Positions 17,176 to 24,925 of a stretch of DNA of 64,000 nt are shown in pieces. The stretch covers positions 1,448,982 to 1,512,981 of the forward strand of contig NZ_JH636049.1 of NCBI RefSeq assembly GCF_000258175.1, written 5' to 3'. The notes beneath the pieces are model-generated. The model was not told the DNA's origin, did not search any database, and saw nothing but the letters and a program-made list of their open reading frames with translations. A program made the translations under genes and the position numbers. Position 1 is the stretch's first letter. Every line of letters starts with the position of its first letter. This DNA is from Saccharomonospora xinjiangensis XJ-54 (GTDB lineage Bacteria; Actinomycetota; Actinomycetes; Mycobacteriales; Pseudonocardiaceae).

Positions 17176-19227
17176 TTACCTGACCACGCGGTCGGTGTCA
17201 CGACCGTCGTCACGGACTTCGAGCCCTCGCGACGGCCGGTACAGCACGAAGACCGGTTTGCCTGCCACCAGTTCGTGCTCCACCCTGCGCGGCTGTGGTA
17301 CGGCCGCAGTAGCCGGGCTGTTCGGCACGCCGGGGGAGGTCGAGGGTGCGGCCATGACGGGGTCGGCGACCGAGGACAGCCGCGACGGCACCACGACCGG
17401 ATCGACGTCGTCCAACCGGTCCCACCCGGGATCGCTCACCGGCGCGGTATCGACCCTGCGGCTGCCGCCGGAGACCGCCGTCTGCTCTCGCCTGCCGAGA
17501 TAGTCGCCCGGCGACCGGCTCGGCGGATGCTGCCCGAACACCCCGGCCGAGTCGCCCCCAGCGGGCGGCAGCGCGGCCCGCGCCCCGCCCGGAGACCACA
17601 GTGTGGCCGGGTGCGCGCCGCTTCCGGCGCGGGTGTCGAGACGTTCGGCTGTGGCCACGATCGTGGCTTCGGGACGGTTGCGCCCACCGGCCAGCACACC
17701 GGTCGCTCCCCGCGTGTTCGAACCGCCCTCCGCGGCGTCCTCCTCCGCGACGGTCTTCCAGAACTCGTCCTGAGGGCTCGGCCCCTGACCGCCCCTGCGG
17801 AACCGCGAGAAGATCCCGCCCTTGGGGCTCGGCACGGCGGCACCGACCATGCCGACGGACATCTCCACCATCTGCCACAACCGCCGTCCCGGCTTGCCCA
17901 CCATGAACAGCAACACCGTGACCAGCCCTGCGACCACCATCTGCGTCAACATCGACAACGCACTGCCGGCCGTGAAGATCGCGCGCAGCAGCAGCGCCTG
18001 CACGCCTGCGAGCACCGACAGCACGAGCAGGTTGAACGCTACCGTGCCGACGACCTTGCCGACCCTGCGCAGGATGTCGTGGTGCAGGATGGCGACGAGC
18101 CCGATCAACGGCGCCGTCAGGGTGAAAAGGCGGACCAGGATCTGCGCGAGCAGCACAGCGGCCTTCGCGAAGAGCTGGAACAGCGCGTAGCACAGGCTTT
18201 GCAGGAAGGCGAGGAACCCGACGCCGGTGCGGCTGCCGTCCTCGCCGGTGAAGTAGCCCGACGCGGGGCCGAGCTGGCCCGCGATCTCCCTGAAGGCCGA
18301 CTTCTTCTCCTCGATCAACGCCTCGTCGGCGTCGTCGCCTGCCCGCATCTCCTCCCACGTGAAGGCCTGCGCGTCGAGCAGCTTCCTGCCGAACTCGTCG
18401 GCCTGCGGCGAGTCGGGAGCACCGAACTCCCCGCGCAGCCAGTTGTCGTAGACCACCTCGTTGTGCAGGTCCGTCGGCAGGATGTGCCGCACGACGCGAT
18501 CCTCGGTCTCGTCAACGAACCCGGCCTGGATGTTGGTCGTGGTCTGCACGATGGCGCGGTCGATGTCGTCGTAGTACCGCAGCAGAGCCATCGACGACGC
18601 GGCAAGCCACACCCCGCCGAGCGCGAACAGCGCGCGTTTGCTGACGGTCGAGAGATCGCCCCGCCAGATGTTGCGGAACAGCAGGATCGCCAGCACCAGC
18701 GCGAACAGTCCGAAAAGCTGGGTGTAGACGTTGTCGTAGACGGCCTTCGCTCCGTCGGAGACGGCGTTGTAGATGGGGTTGAGCAGCCCGCCCTCCAACA
18801 CCGTGTAATGCAGCGAGTTCGTGGCGCCCACGATGTTCTTGGCGATGTTGAAGAGCTGGTTGCCCGCCCACGTGTCGATGGTGGACTCGGGTGAGCCGAG
18901 GCTCAGCGCGCCGTTGTCGCAGTCGTAGACGTGCCACACCATGCCCGCGTAGCCGTAGTCGAGGTAGGCACTGCCCGCCTCCCCGTTCGCGGCTGGCGGG
19001 TCGATGGCACCCACCATTCCCGCACCCGGCCGTTCCGGGTTCGGCACCTCGCACCCGTCCTGCGCCGACGCGGGCGCGGTGAGCGTCAACTGGAGCCCCA
19101 GCACCGCGACCACCATCGCCAGCGCGGGCCCCCTGCGCCGGATCGGGCCGCCACGACGGCGAGCCCGCACCGCCCGCCACGCCCACGCGCAGCATGCGAC
19201 GGCCACCAACGTCATGATCGTGTTCAT
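17176..19227 (-). CDS. VirB6-like polytopic membrane protein of the T4SS-like operon
   Basis: 683 residues. A cleavable-looking signal or first membrane segment (ALAMVVAVLGLQLTLTAPASAQ) ends near residue 55. An extracytoplasmic region with two Cys (DGCEVPNPE, VYDCDNGALS) follows. At least five membrane segments come next, e.g. LFGLFALVLAILLFRNIW (~170), LFALGGVWLAASSMALL, LFAKAAVLLAQILVRLFTLTAPLIGLVAILHH (~370), NLLVLSVLAGVQALLLRAIF and MVVAGLVTVLLFMVG. The C-terminal 220 residues are cytoplasmic, polar and probably disordered. Topology and place next to the VirB4-like ATPase fit the VirB6/TcpH inner-membrane channel component. Its start overlaps the upstream ATPase stop as ATGA. Confidence 0.72.
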   Translation of the reverse strand: MNTIMTLVAVACCAWAWRAVRARRRGGPIRRRGPALAMVVAVLGLQLTLTAPASAQDGCEVPNPERPGAGMVGAIDPPAANGEAGSAYLDYGYAGMVWHVYDCDNGALSLGSPESTIDTWAGNQLFNIAKNIVGATNSLHYTVLEGGLLNPIYNAVSDGAKAVYDNVYTQLFGLFALVLAILLFRNIWRGDLSTVSKRALFALGGVWLAASSMALLRYYDDIDRAIVQTTTNIQAGFVDETEDRVVRHILPTDLHNEVVYDNWLRGEFGAPDSPQADEFGRKLLDAQAFTWEEMRAGDDADEALIEEKKSAFREIAGQLGPASGYFTGEDGSRTGVGFLAFLQSLCYALFQLFAKAAVLLAQILVRLFTLTAPLIGLVAILHHDILRRVGKVVGTVAFNLLVLSVLAGVQALLLRAIFTAGSALSMLTQMVVAGLVTVLLFMVGKPGRRLWQMVEMSVGMVGAAVPSPKGGIFSRFRRGGQGPSPQDEFWKTVAEEDAAEGGSNTRGATGVLAGGRNRPEATIVATAERLDTRAGSGAHPATLWSPGGARAALPPAGGDSAGVFGQHPPSRSPGDYLGRREQTAVSGGSRRVDTAPVSDPGWDRLDDVDPVVVPSRLSSVADPVMAAPSTSPGVPNSPATAAVPQPRRVEHELVAGKPVFVLYRPSRGLEVRDDGRDTDRVVR

Positions 19228-22148
19228 GCCGCGTCCCTGCCGGTGCCGCCCTTGCCGGCAGCAGCGCGTTCCCTGCTCTCAGAACGCTTTTCCCCGTCCT
19301 CACCCGCGGCACCGGGGCGCTTCGCCCCTTCGGTTCCAGCTGTGCCGTTCAGCACGTCCTCCTCGGTGAGGCCGACCTCCAGCTCGGCCGCGCGTTCGAG
19401 TTCCTCCTCCAGATCCGGTTCCGGTGGTTCGGGCACCCGCACGGCCTCCTCACGCCGATCGCCGTGGTTGTCGCCACCCACGGGGCGGGAACCCTTGTTG
19501 CCGCTGTCGCGAGCCGATCCGGGTGTGGTGTCGAGCGCCGCCCGCAGGTGTTCGAGGTGCGGGCCGGAGAAGTCCACCCTGATGCGCTCGACGCCGCCAG
19601 CGCCGTCGGCGAAGATGAACTGCCTCGGGTCGGTGTCCCGTTCGACATCACGGCGTGACCCCGGCCTTCGTCCCAGCGCGGCCACCACGTGCTCATAGCC
19701 GACGCCGACGGGAACCTTGAGCAGGCGCAACGCGTCGGCCTGGGTGTCGTCGTCGTCGAGCCGCCCGACGAATACCGAGTCGAGCAGCGCCACGAAACCC
19801 TGGATCTTCAGGAAGTCGGCGGGGATCTGCGACGACAGCAGCACACGCACATTCCACTTGCGGGAGTCACGCGCGAACCGGTTCATCAGTACCCGACCCG
19901 TGGGGACCTCCGACAGGAAGAACGCCTCGTCGATCCAGACGCCCTTGCGTTCTTCTTTCGGCTTCTCGTAGACCGAGCGCTGGGTGAGCCACGCCGCGAG
20001 GTTGAGCATCTCCACACCCAGCGCCTCGGCGTCGGTCCAGTGCTCGCGGCCCACACCCTCCTTCGGCAGTGTCAGCCCCGCCATCGTCAGGACGGTGAGC
20101 CGGTCGTCGCGGGTGTTGGAGTACGGGTCGGCGTCGGCTTCCGGGATGAGCAGCGACATGCGCTCGCGTAGCTCGTCGAGGAAGTCGGCCACCACGACGG
20201 CGTGCTCGTGGTGCTCGCTGGAGTCCCGCCGCAGCGCGTCGATCACCTGACCAGGATCGGCGTCGTAGCGTCCTCCCACCCTGCGCACGGCGCGGAGCAG
20301 CACGATGCGCGTCTGCGGCATCCGCGCCACCTCGTACGGCAGAACACCGCTGAGCACGTCGAGCACCAGCCGCCTGCGAGTGGCGCCCGCGAGCGCGCGC
20401 TCACGCCGCCAGGCCCGCTCGGGATCCTCCTCGTCCAGGAAGTGTTCGAGCTGCGGTTCCGCCACCACCCGATACGGGTTGAGGATGCCCGGCTGGGCGT
20501 TGAGCAGGTTGATGGGCCGCGCGTACGGCCGGATCTCCGGCAGTTCGCAGAGCGCCGACAGCGGACCGGACGGGTCGAGGATCGTCCAGTGGGCGCCGGA
20601 TCGCAGTGTCTTGTAGACGATGCCGCCACCGAGGAACGACTTGCCACCACCGAGACCGGCGACCATCGCCGTCAGACCGGAGCCGTCGCGGATCTCCTGT
20701 GCCATCCACGGGTCCCACGCCACCGGCCTTCGCGTGGCCGTGCACGTCTCGCCGAGCAGGATGCCCCGCCGGTCACCCACCTCCGCCGTCGCGGTGGGCA
20801 CGGCCGACGCGGCCCACACCACCGAACCCCGGCGAAGGTAGGCGCCGGACGACAACGGTTCACCGGGGATGAACTCCCGCGCGAGCGCGTACTGCGCCTC
20901 GGGGTGCTCGATGGCGACCTTGGGCTTGTAGAGGTCGAGCAGCTGCTGCGCGAGACGGAGGGCGTCGCGCTCCGTCGGCCCCGACACGGCGAGCCGCCAC
21001 CACGAGCGAACCCGCGTGGCCAGCGCCGTGAAACCCGAGGTCATCTCGTCGTCGATCTCCAGCACCCGCGACGCCTGCCTTGCCAGCGACTGCGGTGGCT
21101 CCAGATCGTGTTCGTCGGTGTAGTGCTTGACCTGCGAACGCACCTTGTTCATCTGGCGTTGCAGCTCGCCTGCGACCTCCTCGGGCCTTCGCACGTAGAT
21201 GCGCGCGGACCACTCCACCGCCGACGGCAACCGGTCGGCGTGCTGCACCCATGGATCATCGACCTCGGGGATCGCGAGCCCGTGCATCTGGCCGACGGTG
21301 AGCACGGCGACGTGGCGAGCGACACCGGCGTTGGAGCCGGTGCGACCGCGCACCGTCACGGTCGGCGCGTACGGGTCGCAGTGGAAGTCGGCGGCGTCGG
21401 TGAAACTCGCGAGGTCCTCCGGCTCCCACGCCGCGCCCGGCACCGCAGGCAGGTTCCTCGGCGCTGGCAGCCCCAGCGAGCACGAACGGTGCATCAGCCA
21501 GGACATCTCCTCGGCCTGCACGGGACGCCCTTCGAGACCGGGCGCTCCGATCACCTGGTCGAGGTGCTCGACCTCGGAGTCCAGCGCCGCCAGTTCGGCA
21601 TCGACGGCCTCGGGCAGGATCTTCCGCAGCAACGGTGCCGCGCGTTCCACGGCGCGATCGACGACTCTGCGGGTCTGGACCTGAACCCCGAGATAGACCT
21701 CCTTCTCCGCCATCGACCGGCCCATCAGCTGCTGCTGCTCGCCGACGAGGTAGTCGTCGAACGACAACGCACCGGGAACATCGGAGGGGCGGTTGTGCGC
21801 GTTGTGCACGTGCGCCTCGGCCCACATCCTGATGGGATACGGCCGCGTGGTGACCCTCAGGTGCAGCCAGCGGCCCTGCAATTCCGCGTACTGACCGGCG
21901 ATCGCGGCGATCAGGTCACGCCGCTGCGAATCCGACCGGAACGACCACCGCTGCGGCGCGAGCCGGTACCACGCATAGACTTCGTGTCCCGTGCGGAGCA
22001 GGTGCCCGTCGATGGAGCGAGCGGCGATCGACGGCGTGTAAGTGGGAACGGCCGCCTCGCCGGGCAGTCTCCTGCCGCTACGGCCGCTGCCTGCCTTCTG
22101 TGCTGATGCCGGGTACTGTGCTTTCCGGCTACTGCCGCGACCGAACAA
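19224..22148 (-). CDS. VirB4/TcpF-like secretion ATPase (SCO6880-like)
   Basis: 974-residue cytoplasmic ATPase resembling the SCO6880 group of actinobacterial VirB4-type proteins. The N-terminal ~450 residues hold the VirB4-like domain (YAWYRLAPQRWSFRSDSQRRDLI, LHLRVTTRPYP, EMSWLMHRSCSLGL). Walker A is GLGGGKS near residue 500 and is followed by HWTILDPSGPLSALCELPE. Walker B is GVWIDEAFFLSEV near 737, then RDSRKWNVRVLLSSQIPADF (a motif like the VirB4/HerA arginine-finger block). The last ~120 residues are charged and disordered. It is the energy source of the putative channel. It follows the VirB3-like gene by 3 nt and overlaps the VirB6-like gene by 4 nt. Confidence 0.85.
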   Translation of the reverse strand: MFGRGSSRKAQYPASAQKAGSGRSGRRLPGEAAVPTYTPSIAARSIDGHLLRTGHEVYAWYRLAPQRWSFRSDSQRRDLIAAIAGQYAELQGRWLHLRVTTRPYPIRMWAEAHVHNAHNRPSDVPGALSFDDYLVGEQQQLMGRSMAEKEVYLGVQVQTRRVVDRAVERAAPLLRKILPEAVDAELAALDSEVEHLDQVIGAPGLEGRPVQAEEMSWLMHRSCSLGLPAPRNLPAVPGAAWEPEDLASFTDAADFHCDPYAPTVTVRGRTGSNAGVARHVAVLTVGQMHGLAIPEVDDPWVQHADRLPSAVEWSARIYVRRPEEVAGELQRQMNKVRSQVKHYTDEHDLEPPQSLARQASRVLEIDDEMTSGFTALATRVRSWWRLAVSGPTERDALRLAQQLLDLYKPKVAIEHPEAQYALAREFIPGEPLSSGAYLRRGSVVWAASAVPTATAEVGDRRGILLGETCTATRRPVAWDPWMAQEIRDGSGLTAMVAGLGGGKSFLGGGIVYKTLRSGAHWTILDPSGPLSALCELPEIRPYARPINLLNAQPGILNPYRVVAEPQLEHFLDEEDPERAWRRERALAGATRRRLVLDVLSGVLPYEVARMPQTRIVLLRAVRRVGGRYDADPGQVIDALRRDSSEHHEHAVVVADFLDELRERMSLLIPEADADPYSNTRDDRLTVLTMAGLTLPKEGVGREHWTDAEALGVEMLNLAAWLTQRSVYEKPKEERKGVWIDEAFFLSEVPTGRVLMNRFARDSRKWNVRVLLSSQIPADFLKIQGFVALLDSVFVGRLDDDDTQADALRLLKVPVGVGYEHVVAALGRRPGSRRDVERDTDPRQFIFADGAGGVERIRVDFSGPHLEHLRAALDTTPGSARDSGNKGSRPVGGDNHGDRREEAVRVPEPPEPDLEEELERAAELEVGLTEEDVLNGTAGTEGAKRPGAAGEDGEKRSESRERAAAGKGGTGRDAA

Positions 22149-22151
22149 CGA

Positions 22152-22628
22152 CTACCTCCCGACCGCCGCCGGCGGGCGACGGCGCGCTCGTGCTGGGCTG
22201 TCTGGCGGATACGGGGCCGGTGGTTGTGCCGCCCCACGCCGGGTTCTCCGGCGTGAAGCACGCGGTCTCGGCCGCTCACGGTTCACCCTGATCTTGCTCG
22301 CACTCGCGGCACCCCCTGTCGGAGTCCGGCGTTCACGGGGGGCGTGGAGTTCGCGCCACCACATCGTGAACACCGCACCGAGCGGACGTTCGTGGCTGAT
22401 CTTCGAGGTGATGATGCGCGTGAGCGCGATGGTGATGACCAGCGCCCACGCCGTCGAGAAGAAGTCGAAACCGATGCCGACCTGCCGCTCGACACCGAGC
22501 ACGACGAGGAACACCGGGATCCCCACGCCCCACGCGACGTAGCGCGCCCGCCACGGGAACGTCGCTTTCGGCGGACCGAGCCAGACGGCATCGACGCGGT
22601 AGATCTCGTCGTCAGTTCGAATGCGCAC
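22152..22628 (-). CDS. VirB3/TcpE-like small membrane protein
   Basis: 158 residues from GTG 22628. The cytoplasmic N-terminus (MRIRTDDEIYRVDAVWLGPPKATF) is followed by two hydrophobic segments, VAWGVGIPVFLVVLGV and FFSTAWALVITIALTRII. A short loop (SHERPLGAVFTMWWRELHAPR) and a very basic Arg/Pro tail follow. Two-helix topology and the position directly before the VirB4 ATPase match VirB3/PrgI/TcpE proteins, which work with VirB4. There is no clear sequence motif, so the family is inferred from size, topology and order. It is 3 nt from the VirB4-like gene, and the VirB2-like gene ends 15 nt upstream. Confidence 0.68.
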   Translation of the reverse strand: MRIRTDDEIYRVDAVWLGPPKATFPWRARYVAWGVGIPVFLVVLGVERQVGIGFDFFSTAWALVITIALTRIITSKISHERPLGAVFTMWWRELHAPRERRTPTGGAASASKIRVNRERPRPRASRRRTRRGAAQPPAPYPPDSPARARRRPPAAVGR

Positions 22629-22643
22629 CGCGCGTGCCCTACG

Positions 22644-22907
22644 TCAGCTCGTGAACAGACTGGCCAGCCATTGGCCGACATCGACACCGAGCCCGCTCAC
22701 GGCGAGGCCGACGATCGCCAGCGCGATGACCACACCGGCCAGCCTGCGCATCACACCCGCGTTGTCGCCCTTGCCGCCACCGAGCCACAGCAAGAGCAGC
22801 GCGACGGCGAGCAGCACAAGCGGGATGATGTTGTCCAGGATCCAGCCCTGGACGTTGTCCGTGTCGAGCTCGGCCTGTGCGAGTGTCACAAGCGTCATCG
22901 TGGTCAT
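22644..22907 (-). CDS. VirB2-like small two-helix membrane protein
   Basis: 87 residues starting at ATG 22907 (GGGAG 6-8 nt upstream supports it over longer options). After a polar N-terminus (MTTMTLVTLAQAELDTDN) come two membrane segments, IIPLVLLAVALLLLWLGG and RRLAGVVIALAIVGLAVSGLGV, separated by a short basic/Gly loop (GKGDNAGVMRR), and the end DVGQWLASLFTS. This is the layout of VirB2/TrbC pilin-like subunits. It is the first gene of the leftward T4SS-like operon. Processing to a pilus subunit is not shown by the sequence. Confidence 0.62.
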   Translation of the reverse strand: MTTMTLVTLAQAELDTDNVQGWILDNIIPLVLLAVALLLLWLGGGKGDNAGVMRRLAGVVIALAIVGLAVSGLGVDVGQWLASLFTS

Positions 22908-22970
22908 CGCATGCTCCCGAGTGCCCGGGGTGTGTGGAGCCACGCACGGATGTGCGCAGCACCGGCTGTC

Positions 22971-22982
22971 CGGCACGTGCCG
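22971..22982. promoter_or_regulatory. 12-bp perfect palindrome CGGCACGTGCCG upstream of the T4SS-like operon
   Basis: CGGCACGTGCCG is fully self-complementary and lies 64 nt upstream of the first operon gene (VirB2-like). Position and symmetry suit a repressor or activator site, but a 12-bp GC-rich palindrome is not rare in such DNA. No regulator gene is adjacent. Confidence 0.3.
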
Positions 22983-23917
22983 TGTTCATCCAACATCATG
23001 GCGTGATGACCGGTGGCGGTCAAAGGTCTGGCCCTGCGCCGCAGGCTCTCCACTCGGCCTCCCCGCGTGGTCTCACACACCGGGACGAGCACGTCCCCCT
23101 GTCCGTGGGTGTCGTCGTGACGATCCGCGCGAGTTCCGCGCGGGTGTCCCACCGCGTGCCCGAACTCACTCATGCGCGTTGACGTCCCTTCACAGTGTGT
23201 GCCAGAGCTCCCTCGGTCAGTGACCGCTAAGACAGTGAACCATGCCCCGAGGGGGTCGCGGAACGGAGATCGGACAGTGGTCCCAACCCATGTCAGGGGG
23301 ACGCCGGAGATCGGGCAAGTGGGTGACATCGCGCTGTGGACCGGCCGGGTGGCCCCCCAGTCCGGTCACGTGCCGTGATACTTCGCCCGTTCGAGATTTC
23401 CCAGCCGGGCGCGGCGCGGCAGGCCCGCGGACGGGTTTTTCGAATACGCGCCAGGCGGTGCCGCCGACGATCAGTCGTGGCGGCTCGCAAACGGTGCGCG
23501 CTTGGCCCGCCTCCGCCTCGCTGGGAAATCGCGCTTCGTCCGGACCGCGCCCCCGAGCGGGGCGATCGAGTCAGCGGTCACGGTTTTCTGTCGCACGACT
23601 CCGGACGATCAGCAGGGTGCCGATGTCGTTCCGCGCGGCATCCGGCAGCGAGGACAGAAACCGGGGTGATCTGCGATGACCGCCCGTTCGGCGATGTCAC
23701 AGCCGTGATTCCCTGGCGCGCCCGGATCACCGAACTCGGCGTACCCGCGCGGGATCGGCCTCCGACGACAGCAATCGGCCACATACCTCATCGCGAACGG
23801 ATCGTTGTCTCCGGCAAGGGCGTCCGCTGAAATGCGCTGACCAGTCGATTCCGCGCCGTTCGCCGATAAACCCCGACGACGACTTTGAGTCCTCCGTTGA
23901 GGGGAGTAACAAACTAT

Positions 23918-23953
23918 CCCCAAAGGCGGCTCAAACCCCAAAGGCGGCTCAAA
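23918..23953. repeat. Two perfect tandem copies of an 18-bp sequence
   Basis: CCCCAAAGGCGGCTCAAA occurs at 23918-23935 and again at 23936-23953 without mismatch. Just to the left (23885-23905) TTTGAGTCCTCCGTTGAGGGG looks like an imperfect reverse-complement copy, so the three could form a stem. The array ends 11 nt before the stop codon of the leftward SCO6745-like gene, a place suitable for a terminator or regulator site. Confidence 0.6.
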
Positions 23954-23963
23954 GCCTGCGCAC

Positions 23964-24827
23964 TCAGCCCCTGGCGAACAGCTCCTGCGGGATACCCCCG
24001 GCCTTCAGCACCGTCCGCGTGAACGGCTTGGCGAGTTCGGCGATGCGACGAGCCGAATCCTCACCGATCATCCGGTACGGCGCCGAGGACACCTCGTCGG
24101 TGCGCTCCTCCAGCCGGGCACGCAGCGCCTGTCCCTGCTCCGTCAGCGCGCCGTCGGCGTCGAGGATTTCCCGTTCGCGCAAGCCCTGCTCCGCGGTGGC
24201 CCACTCCTCGTCGCTCCACCCGCGCAGCCGCTTGGCGACGTCGAGCCGGAAGCCCTTCCCCGTGGCGATGTGGGTGACGAGGGCCTCGATGCCGGACAGT
24301 CCCTCGGAGACGAGGACACCGATGTGCCCGTCTCCCCGGTGTTCACGCAGCAGGCTCGCGCCGTGCCACAGCGTCGCCACAGGGCCGTCGGGCCACGGGA
24401 GATCGGCGTGGGCCGCGAACAACGGACGACCTTCGGGAGTGCACGCCTCCGCCGCCTCGCGCACCAGCCCGGCGAGTTCGGTGAGTTCCGGAGCGTCTGC
24501 CGCGTCACCAAGAAGCCTGCGCAGGGCGGCCTCGGCACCCGCGAACCGCAGCTTGAGCACCTCCGCGGGTTCGACGAGGCTCCACGCCTTCGGGATGCAG
24601 CGCGCCACAAGCCTCGGGTTGAAGTTGTAGAACGTCGCGCTCACCACACCCGCCCCGACAGGCCCGAGTGGCGCGGCGCGGCCCGCGAAGTAGGCCATGC
24701 GGTCGTCGTCCAAGCCCGCGTCGGCGAAGCTCTGCTCCACCTCGGGAGCGAAGTAGACGACGGCATGCAAAGGTTCCAGCACCCGGTGACAGCGCGGGGC
24801 GACTTCGGCGGCAACGGCGCGATCCAT
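23964..24827 (-). CDS. SCO6745-like conserved protein (helix-turn-helix-like)
   Basis: 287 residues, soluble. Family features: a Tyr/Phe-rich N-terminal part (HAVVYFAPEVEQSFADAGLDDDRMAYFAGRAAPLGPVGAGVVSATFYNFNP), a middle helical part with CIPKAWSLVEPAEVL, WPDGPVATLWHGASLLREHRGDGHIGVLV, and a C-terminal winged-helix-like part (RLRGWSDEEWATAEQGLREREILDADGALTEQG). I recognise this architecture from actinobacterial proteins annotated as SCO6745 family, with unknown role. The C-terminal part resembles MarR-type HTH but DNA binding is not established. It is monocistronic, with the 18-bp tandem repeat directly after the stop. Confidence 0.7.
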   Translation of the reverse strand: MDRAVAAEVAPRCHRVLEPLHAVVYFAPEVEQSFADAGLDDDRMAYFAGRAAPLGPVGAGVVSATFYNFNPRLVARCIPKAWSLVEPAEVLKLRFAGAEAALRRLLGDAADAPELTELAGLVREAAEACTPEGRPLFAAHADLPWPDGPVATLWHGASLLREHRGDGHIGVLVSEGLSGIEALVTHIATGKGFRLDVAKRLRGWSDEEWATAEQGLREREILDADGALTEQGQALRARLEERTDEVSSAPYRMIGEDSARRIAELAKPFTRTVLKAGGIPQELFARG

Positions 24828-24925
24828 GCGCTCACCCTAATGTTCGGCGGGCCGCCGAAGGAAGGTTTCTCCCGCCGCTCCCAGGAAGGACCGTCGGTGC
24901 GGTCTTGGTCAAGCCGGGAAGGCGG

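Larger units (their letters stand above)
22908..23963 (+). other. ~1 kb without a convincing gene, upstream of the T4SS-like operon
   Basis: No reading frame here has both actinobacterial codon use and recognisable protein sequence; short frames are Arg/Pro-rich translations of GC-rich DNA. Base composition is more even than in the flanks, especially 23380-23960. It contains the palindrome at 22971, a TTGACG hexamer near 23180, and the tandem repeat at 23918. It must hold the promoter of the leftward T4SS-like operon. A minus-strand frame near 23.6 kb encodes CPRC followed by little else, possibly a decayed gene fragment. Confidence 0.5.

Noticed and set aside
14611..22907. Complete integrative conjugative element
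   Set aside because: No integrase, relaxase, coupling protein, tRNA or attachment repeats seen; flanks are housekeeping genes.
23242..23830. Two overlapping plus-strand frames and a minus-strand frame in the 23-24 kb gap
   Set aside because: Arg/Pro-rich, no domain, no consistent codon bias; at most remnants.
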